Assembly (NCBI GenBank): GCA_946543025.1
Contig: CAMNLN010000103.1
Location: 1 to 10,338, forward strand
DNA from: an uncultured Verrucomicrobiota bacterium
Lineage (GTDB): Bacteria > Verrucomicrobiota > Kiritimatiellia > RFP12 > UBA1067
Length of the DNA: 10,338 nt
Direction: 5' to 3'
Translations under genes and position numbers: made by a program
Shown: in pieces, positions 5,414 to 10,338 of the stretch
Numbering within the stretch: position 1 is the first letter of the stretch
Layout: each line of letters opens with the position of its first letter
The notes under the pieces: model-generated
Told to the model about the DNA's origin: nothing
The model's database searches: none
Seen by the model: the letters and a program-made list of their open reading frames with translations, nothing else

Positions 5414-8155
5414 ATGAAATCAAGCATCCTTCTCTCGTTGATGGCCGTTGCGATGGCGGCGGCCGCCAAGCCCGTGGACTGTTCGTTCTCCGCCTGGGAG
5501 GGGAACCCGGTCGCCTGGACGTGCGACGCCAAGGCCGGAAGCGTCCGCGCCAGAGGACTGAACGACCTGATCGCCCTCAAGGGCGAGCGCTCTGCCAAGG
5601 TGACGACGTCGGCGCGCGTCCTGCCCGAGGGGAGCGGCACGAACGGTTGGGCGACGATCGGCGTTGCGCTCGTGGACGACCAGCGCAACTACTGGCACCT
5701 TGCCCTCGTGCAGGCGCCGCCGGACGACAAGTGGAACCCGGGCGGGCATTTCTTCGAGCTGTGCGAGATGAAGGACGGCGAATGGCTCTCGCAGAGCATC
5801 GACAAGCTCAAACGCACCGAATTCCGCCAGACCGCCTCCTGGCGCTACGGCGAGGCGTACGACCTGGCGCTCGCGAGCGATCCGACGGGCATCCGCGGCG
5901 AGGTGAAGGACGCCGCCGGCAAGGTGATCTTCGCGATTCGTTTCGCGTTCCCGGCTGCGGGCGACAAGACGACGGCGGTCACGTGCGGCAGGCCGGGCCT
6001 GCACGCGAACGGCGGGTTCAGGGGCATGTTCTCGAAGATCGACGCCTCGTGCGCCGAGCCGCGTCCGCTGGCAGCGGCAAAACAGGTTTTTCCGCCCTAC
6101 GCCTCGGACAGCTTTGTGAAGGGCGTCTCCGACAAGGCGACGGGCTTTTTCCGCGTGGTGGAGAAGGACGGCCGCTGGTGGACGATCGACCCGCTCGGAC
6201 GCGGCATGGTGCTGCTGGGCGTGGACCACGTGCGCTACCAGGGGCACTGGAGCCAGCGCACGCATCGGAGCGTCCACCTGGAGGTCAACAAGAAGAAGTT
6301 CCCGGACAAGGCCGACTGGGAGAAGGACACGCTCGCGCGCCTGAAGGCGTGGGGCTTCAACCTGCTGGGGGCGGGTTGCGACGAAAAGCTGAAGCATCGC
6401 GGCCTCGTCCACACGATCTTCCTCTCGATGGGCGACGGCCTGTGCTGGGACAACATGCCGTCCGAATATTACATCTGCCCGAACGAGCATCGCCCATGCT
6501 CCGCGTTTCCGAACGTGTTCCATCCCGACTTCGAGGCCTGGTGCGACCACGTCGCGCGCAAGCGTTGCGCGTCCAACAAGGACGATCCGTGGCTCTTCGG
6601 CTACTTCATCGACAACGAACTCGCCTGGTGGGGGCGCGGCGCGCGCGACGTCGGGCTCTTCGATGCCGTCTCGAAGCTGCCTGACGGCCATCCCGCGAAG
6701 ACGGCGCAAAAAGACTTCCTCGCGAAGCGCGGCGTGAAGGGCGCGGCCTCGCCGGCGACGAAGCTCGACTTTCTCCGCCTTGCCGCCGAACGCTACTTCG
6801 GCATCGCCTCGGCGGCGATCCGTCGCCACGACCCGAACCACCTCGTGATGGGCGCGCGCTTCGCCGGCATCGGCGGCGCGCACGACGCCGTGTGGGCGAT
6901 CGCCGGAAAGTACTGCGACCTCGTCACGTTCAACATCTACCCGTGGGCGGACCTCGACCGCAACGTGGTGTTCGTCCATCGCGGCGCGAACGCGCCGCGC
7001 GTGGCGGACGCCTTTGCGGAGCGCCTCGCCATCGTGAAGCGGCCGATGCTCATCACCGAGTGGAGCTTCCCCGCGCTCGACAGCGGCCTGCCTTGCACGG
7101 GCGGCGCCGGCCAGCGCTTCCGCACGCAGAAGGAGCGTACGGCCGCCACCGAGCTCTTCGCGAAGACGATGCTCGCCTCGCCGGGCCTTCTCGGCTACGA
7201 CTACTTCATGTGGGTGGACGAGCCGGCGGAAGGCATCAGCGACGCCTTCCCCGAGGACTCCAACTACGGCCTCATCAACCTCAACGGCGACGCCTACCCG
7301 GAGATCACCTCCATGTTCACCCGCCTGCACAAGGACATCGGCAAGTGGCGCGCCGCCGCCGTGCCGTCCGCGCGCAAGGCGACGCCAGCAACCGGAACGG
7401 CGGCTGCGCAGGCGATCGCGAAGCTGGGCGCCGCGAAGGATGCCGTCTGCCTGCGCGACGGCGACCGCTACGTCGTGAAGAGCGCCGGCCTGGCGCTCGA
7501 GGGCCGCGTGGGCGGCGGGGACGTCTTCGACAAGGTGATCGTGAACGGCAAGAACCTGGGGCGGTTCACGCTGATGCTTTGCGACAACACGGGCGGTAGC
7601 CTGAACTGGCAGAACGTCGGCAAGGTGACTGGGGCCGAATGGCTGGACGGCGCGCTTTTCGTCGTGGCCGAGGGAGGCGCGCGCGGCGCGAGGTTCACGC
7701 TCACGTGCGCGGTGACGCCCGTTGCCGGCAAGCCGTGGTTCGTGTGCGACCTCGTGAAGGCCGTCAACCTCGGCCCGGGGACGATCGACGTCCATGCGTT
7801 CTACTTCCGCCAGTACGTCGACTACTTCCACGACAAGGACGTGGGCAGCGAGCAGAAGAAGGTGCCTAACCTCTGGAAGGCGACGGAGGCCGACGCCTGG
7901 TTCCGCAAGGACGGCGCATACTTGGGAGGCGTCACGTTTGCGCCCACGGTGTCGCTCTTCCGCTACTTCACGTCCAACGAAGGAAAGAGCCAGCATCCCG
8001 ACGCGATGTTCTCGCCGCCGGCGAAGCTCATCCTCGCGCCCGGCGCGTCGTACGAGCCGAAGGGACAGACATGGTTCATTTCCGTCGGCGGCACGGCGGG
8101 CGGACGCGCGGCGTGGCAGGCGGACGTCAAGAGGCTGGAGACGGCGCAATGGTAG
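5414..8155 (+). CDS. Secreted clan GH-A-like glycoside hydrolase (agarase/beta-galactosidase type)
   Basis: A 913-residue protein. Residues 1-19 (MKSSILLSLMAVAMAAAAK) are a Sec signal peptide, which picks this ATG over earlier in-frame starts inside the previous gene. Residues ~20-213 look like a concanavalin-like/LamG sandwich, ending RPGLHANGGFRGMFSKIDAS. Residues ~244-648 form a TIM barrel opening with GFFRVVEKDGRWWTIDPLGR, as in agarase-like GH-A proteins. The likely acid/base is E402 in FIDNELAWW (the clan's Asn-Glu pair) and the likely nucleophile E549 in MLITEWSFPA; both sit where a retaining GH-A enzyme needs them. Residues ~677-913 are a beta-rich C-terminal domain. Substrate cannot be read from the sequence: GH50/GH86-type agarase, beta-galactosidase or an unassigned family are all possible. 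The stop overlaps the ATPase start, so the two are probably co-expressed. Confidence 0.85.
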   Translation: MKSSILLSLMAVAMAAAAKPVDCSFSAWEGNPVAWTCDAKAGSVRARGLNDLIALKGERSAKVTTSARVLPEGSGTNGWATIGVALVDDQRNYWHLALVQAPPDDKWNPGGHFFELCEMKDGEWLSQSIDKLKRTEFRQTASWRYGEAYDLALASDPTGIRGEVKDAAGKVIFAIRFAFPAAGDKTTAVTCGRPGLHANGGFRGMFSKIDASCAEPRPLAAAKQVFPPYASDSFVKGVSDKATGFFRVVEKDGRWWTIDPLGRGMVLLGVDHVRYQGHWSQRTHRSVHLEVNKKKFPDKADWEKDTLARLKAWGFNLLGAGCDEKLKHRGLVHTIFLSMGDGLCWDNMPSEYYICPNEHRPCSAFPNVFHPDFEAWCDHVARKRCASNKDDPWLFGYFIDNELAWWGRGARDVGLFDAVSKLPDGHPAKTAQKDFLAKRGVKGAASPATKLDFLRLAAERYFGIASAAIRRHDPNHLVMGARFAGIGGAHDAVWAIAGKYCDLVTFNIYPWADLDRNVVFVHRGANAPRVADAFAERLAIVKRPMLITEWSFPALDSGLPCTGGAGQRFRTQKERTAATELFAKTMLASPGLLGYDYFMWVDEPAEGISDAFPEDSNYGLINLNGDAYPEITSMFTRLHKDIGKWRAAAVPSARKATPATGTAAAQAIAKLGAAKDAVCLRDGDRYVVKSAGLALEGRVGGGDVFDKVIVNGKNLGRFTLMLCDNTGGSLNWQNVGKVTGAEWLDGALFVVAEGGARGARFTLTCAVTPVAGKPWFVCDLVKAVNLGPGTIDVHAFYFRQYVDYFHDKDVGSEQKKVPNLWKATEADAWFRKDGAYLGGVTFAPTVSLFRYFTSNEGKSQHPDAMFSPPAKLILAPGASYEPKGQTWFISVGGTAGGRAAWQADVKRLETAQW
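8137..8151 (+). promoter_or_regulatory. Ribosome binding site and coupled start of the ABC ATPase
   Basis: GGAG (8137-8140) lies 8 nt before the ATG at 8149, inside the end of the hydrolase gene. The ATG and the hydrolase stop TAG (8153-8155) share the sequence ATGGTAG, so a terminating ribosome can restart directly. This supports 8149 over an in-frame upstream start at 8071. Confidence 0.65.
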
Positions 8156-8979
8156 CGACTACGCCGCCCCTCTTCGACGTGCGTGGCCTGCGTATCGTCT
8201 ACCGGCGGTCCGGGGCGAAGCCGCTCGAGGCCGTGAAGGGCGTCGATTTCACGCTCGCGGAGGGCGAGACGCTCGGCATCGTGGGCGAGTCCGGCAGCGG
8301 CAAGTCGACGATCGCCAAGGCGCTCATGCTTCTGCTGCCTGTCGCCGGCGGCGAGATCCGCTTCTGCGGGCAGGACGTCACGCGGCTTGACGCCGCCGGG
8401 CGGCGTGCCTACCGGCGCGACGTGCAGATGGTGTTTCAGGACGCCGCCGGCTCGCTCAACCCCCGCATGACCATTCGGCAGACGCTGGAGGAGGTAATAA
8501 GACATACCATCGGCGGGGTTCGGGGACGCCCGAGTCCCCGTCCGTTGCAGCGCCCCGAAGACCTTCTCGGCATCGTGGGGCTCTCGGAGGCGGTGCTGGA
8601 GCAGTACCCGCGCGAGCTTTCGGGCGGGCAGTGCCAGCGCGTGTCCTTTGCGCGCGCGCTCGCGGCCGGACCGCGCGTGCTGGTGGCGGACGAGCCCGTG
8701 TCGGCGCTCGACGTTTCGGTTCAGGCGCGCATCCTCAACCTGCTGCGGGATTTGCGCCGCAACCTGAACCTGGCGGTGATCCTCATCGCGCACGACCTGG
8801 CGGTGGTGCGCAACGTGTGCGACCGCGTGTGCGTGATGCACCACGGCACGTTCGAGGACGCGGGGCCGGCGGAGGACGTCTTCGCCCGCCCGACGAGCGA
8901 CTATACCCGCCGTCTGCTCGACGCGGTGCCGGACGTCGCCCGTGCCCTGCGCGCCCGTGCGCGGGAACCGCAGTTGTGA
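8149..8979 (+). CDS. ABC transporter ATP-binding protein, OppF/DppF type
   Basis: A 276-residue cytoplasmic ATPase that would power import through a membrane permease, typically of oligopeptides, dipeptides, nickel or, in some relatives, oligosaccharides. All ABC motifs are present: Walker A GESGSGKST (46-54), Q-loop Q97 in VFQDAAGSLNPRM, signature LSGGQ (157-161), Walker B VLVADEP (177-183, E182 catalytic), D-loop SALD (185-188) and H-loop H215. The 'SLNPRMT' segment and the C-terminal RPTSDYTRRLLDAVP tail (variant of P-HPYT--LL-AVP) are marks of the OppD/OppF family. Residues ~116-135 are odd: they contain a run of rare codons and an Arg/Pro-rich stretch (VRGRPSPRPLQRP) and look a few residues longer than usual for the family. 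No partner ATPase, permease or binding protein is in the window. The gene overlaps the upstream hydrolase by 7 bp. Confidence 0.93.
   Translation: MVATTPPLFDVRGLRIVYRRSGAKPLEAVKGVDFTLAEGETLGIVGESGSGKSTIAKALMLLLPVAGGEIRFCGQDVTRLDAAGRRAYRRDVQMVFQDAAGSLNPRMTIRQTLEEVIRHTIGGVRGRPSPRPLQRPEDLLGIVGLSEAVLEQYPRELSGGQCQRVSFARALAAGPRVLVADEPVSALDVSVQARILNLLRDLRRNLNLAVILIAHDLAVVRNVCDRVCVMHHGTFEDAGPAEDVFARPTSDYTRRLLDAVPDVARALRARAREPQL
8521..8540. repeat. Short inverted repeat within the ABC ATPase gene
   Basis: CGGGGAC (8521-8527) and GTCCCCG (8534-8540) are exact reverse complements around the 6-nt loop GCCCGA. The stem encodes RGRPSPR in the variable helical subdomain between the Q-loop and the signature motif. 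It follows codons unusual for this gene (GTA, ATA, AGA, CAT at 8494-8505), as if a palindromic element had been acquired in frame. Confidence 0.75.
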
Positions 8980-8985
8980 TATAAT
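8977..8985 (+). promoter_or_regulatory. Extended -10 promoter of the GH123-type gene, overlapping a stop codon
   Basis: TGATATAAT contains a perfect TATAAT (8980-8985). The TGA before it is both the ATPase stop codon (8977-8979) and the TGN of the extended -10. No good -35 is visible. Transcription would start near 8992, leaving a leader of about 22 nt that holds the ribosome binding site. Confidence 0.65.
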
Positions 8986-9000
8986 GCCTCAAACCCTTTC

Positions 9001-9005
9001 AAGGA
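9001..9005 (+). promoter_or_regulatory. Ribosome binding site of the GH123-type gene
   Basis: AAGGA ends 8 nt before the ATG at 9014. Together with the signal peptide that follows, it fixes this start. Confidence 0.7.
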
Positions 9006-9013
9006 ACACCGAC

Positions 9014-10338
9014 ATGAAGACGATACTGACGACTCTCTGCTGCGCGGCGCTCTCGGCGTCCGCAATCGAACTTGCCGCCTGGCGCGGCGAAACGGTTACG
9101 GCCTGGATGCCTGCGGGCGAGAAGGTCGCGTGCCCGTCCAGCTGTTCATCGCTTGCCAAGAAGGCCGACAGCCCGAAGGGCATCTGCGTGAAGACTGGCG
9201 TGGCGCGCGACGTGAAGTTCGTCACGAAGGTGGGCGCGTTCGACTACGCGTCCGTGCCGGACCGCGTCGTGTGGGACGCTTGCTGCAAATCTGCCTGCCA
9301 GTCCGAATGCGATGGCTTGAAGCGCGTCGTCTCCGTGACGGTGGACGCCAACGCGAAGCCCGGCACGTACGAGTTCGGCGACCTGAAGGTGCGCGTGGTG
9401 GACCGCGTGCTGCCGCCCGCGAAGGAGTGGAAGTACTACCTCGACCTCTGGCAGCATCCGTGGGCCGTGGCGCGCGCGGCGGGCGTGGAACCGTTCTCCG
9501 ACGCGCACTACGCGAAGATGGAGCCGCTCTGGAAGATGCTCGCCGCCGCCGGGCAGAAGACGCTTACCGTCACGCTCGTGGACTTGCCGTGGAACCACCA
9601 GTGCTACGACGGCTACCGCCCGATGATCGAGACCGTGCGTCATGCGGACGGCACGTGGACGCACGACTTCAAGCTCTTCGACGCCTATGTCCTGTTCGGC
9701 CGCTACTGCGGGCTCGGCCCGCACATCGCCTGCTACACGATGTGCCCGTGGGGCTACAAGGTGAGCTGGCTCGACGAGAACGGCAAGATGCAGAAGGCCG
9801 AGGCGAAGCCGGGAACCGACTTCTTCAAGGAGTACTGGGGCGCTTTTCTCACGGACTTCGCCAAGCACCTGAAACGCAACGGCTGGTTCAAGGACACCTA
9901 CATCTCCCTTGACGAGCGCTCGCCTGAGGATCTGCGCAATACGGTCGCGTTCATGCAGGAGAAGGCGCCAGGGCTCAAGATCGCCATGGCCGGCAACCGC
10001 AAGCCCTCCGAGTTCAAGGGCATCGCCATCGACAGCTACTCGCAGTCGCTCGGCCACGTCAACCCCGACTTCCTCGCCGAGGTGCCGCAGCGCCAGAAGG
10101 AGGGGAAGGTGACGACCTATTACATCTGCTGCGGCCCCGGCAAGCCCAACACGTTCATGGACTCGGAGCTCGACGAGGCGTTCTGGTGCGGGTTCTACCC
10201 GGCGGCGTGCGGCCTTGACGGTCTCCTCCGCTGGGCGTACAACAGCTGGCCGCGCGACGCCTGCAAGGACGCTTCCTACGGCAACTGGCGCAGCGGCGAC
10301 ACGTTCCTCGTGTATCCCGACGGCTCGCCCTCGATGCG
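9014..10338 (+). CDS. Secreted DUF4091/GH123-type glycoside hydrolase, C-terminus outside window
   Basis: 441 complete codons are visible and the frame is open at the right edge. MKTILTTLCCAALSASA is a signal peptide; if the LCC stretch is a lipobox it is a poor one. Residues ~18-135 are a beta-sandwich (AAWRGETVTAWMPAGEKV, then AKPGTYEFGDLKVRVVDR), followed by a TIM barrel from ~140. The Asp-Glu pair in YISLDERSPEDL (D300, E301) matches the catalytic pair of GH123 enzymes, which release beta-GalNAc by substrate-assisted catalysis. The stretch GLDGLLRWAYNSWPRD followed by SGDTFLVYPDGSPSM is the DUF4091 signature. The family call is strong, while GalNAc specificity for this member is inference. 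A Cys cluster (C90, C91, C95, C99) sits in the N-terminal domain. The gene has its own promoter and follows the ATPase by 34 bp, so read-through from upstream is also possible. Confidence 0.88.
   Translation, partial: MKTILTTLCCAALSASAIELAAWRGETVTAWMPAGEKVACPSSCSSLAKKADSPKGICVKTGVARDVKFVTKVGAFDYASVPDRVVWDACCKSACQSECDGLKRVVSVTVDANAKPGTYEFGDLKVRVVDRVLPPAKEWKYYLDLWQHPWAVARAAGVEPFSDAHYAKMEPLWKMLAAAGQKTLTVTLVDLPWNHQCYDGYRPMIETVRHADGTWTHDFKLFDAYVLFGRYCGLGPHIACYTMCPWGYKVSWLDENGKMQKAEAKPGTDFFKEYWGAFLTDFAKHLKRNGWFKDTYISLDERSPEDLRNTVAFMQEKAPGLKIAMAGNRKPSEFKGIAIDSYSQSLGHVNPDFLAEVPQRQKEGKVTTYYICCGPGKPNTFMDSELDEAFWCGFYPAACGLDGLLRWAYNSWPRDACKDASYGNWRSGDTFLVYPDGSPSM

Noticed and set aside
8071..8148. Upstream ATG (8071) for the ABC ATPase
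   Set aside because: It would overlap the hydrolase by 85 bp and add 26 basic residues without family similarity. ATG 8149 has GGAG at the right spacing and starts just before the first ABC strand.
5420..8149. 909-codon minus-strand open frame opposite the GH-A-like gene
   Set aside because: It mirrors the sense gene from end to end, has no promoter or ribosome binding site, and its sequence is low in information; it is a codon-bias shadow.
9146..10057. 303-codon minus-strand frame and a 260-codon plus frame (9130-9912) over the GH123-type gene
   Set aside because: Both overlap the DUF4091/GH123 coding sequence, which has a signal peptide, ribosome binding site and family motifs. Their products are Arg-rich and unlike known proteins.

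Overview
The window is GC-rich and densely coding, with almost no spacer between genes. The gene content (a DUF5107/TPR giant, a clan GH-A-like hydrolase and a DUF4091/GH123-type hydrolase, each with a Sec-type signal) resembles polysaccharide-degrading Verrucomicrobiota/Kiritimatiellota, Lentisphaerota or Planctomycetota from gut or sediment. That placement is inferred from gene style only. No rRNA, tRNA, CRISPR array, transposase or phage gene is visible.

Layout: (1) 1-180, minus strand, the first 60 codons of a secreted protein that runs off the left edge. (2) 181-339, a divergent intergenic region with a minus-strand TATAAT box and a plus-strand TTGACG-N17-TAGCCT promoter. (3) 340-5361, a 1673-residue exported protein: DUF5107, TPR repeats, carbohydrate-binding-like beta-sandwiches and a glycoside-hydrolase-like barrel. 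(4) 5414-8155, a 913-residue secreted clan GH-A-like hydrolase with its own promoter and apparently no leader. (5) 8149-8979, an OppF/DppF-type ABC ATPase that overlaps gene 4 by 7 bp and is probably translationally coupled to it. (6) 9014 to the right edge, a secreted DUF4091/GH123-type hydrolase whose promoter begins inside the stop codon of the ATPase gene.

The likely joint role is breakdown of a complex glycan, possibly one containing amino sugars, outside the cytoplasm, with an ABC importer for which only one ATPase is encoded here. No SusC/SusD pair, permease or solute-binding protein is present, so this is not a Bacteroidetes-type PUL and the uptake route is incomplete in view.

The observations most worth a second look are: a perfect 30-bp palindrome inside gene 3; a separate short hairpin within an odd, rare-codon, Arg/Pro-rich insert in the ABC ATPase; the TGN extended -10 in front of all four independently transcribed genes, two of which look leaderless; and the fusion of DUF5107-TPR to a hydrolase-like barrel in one chain.
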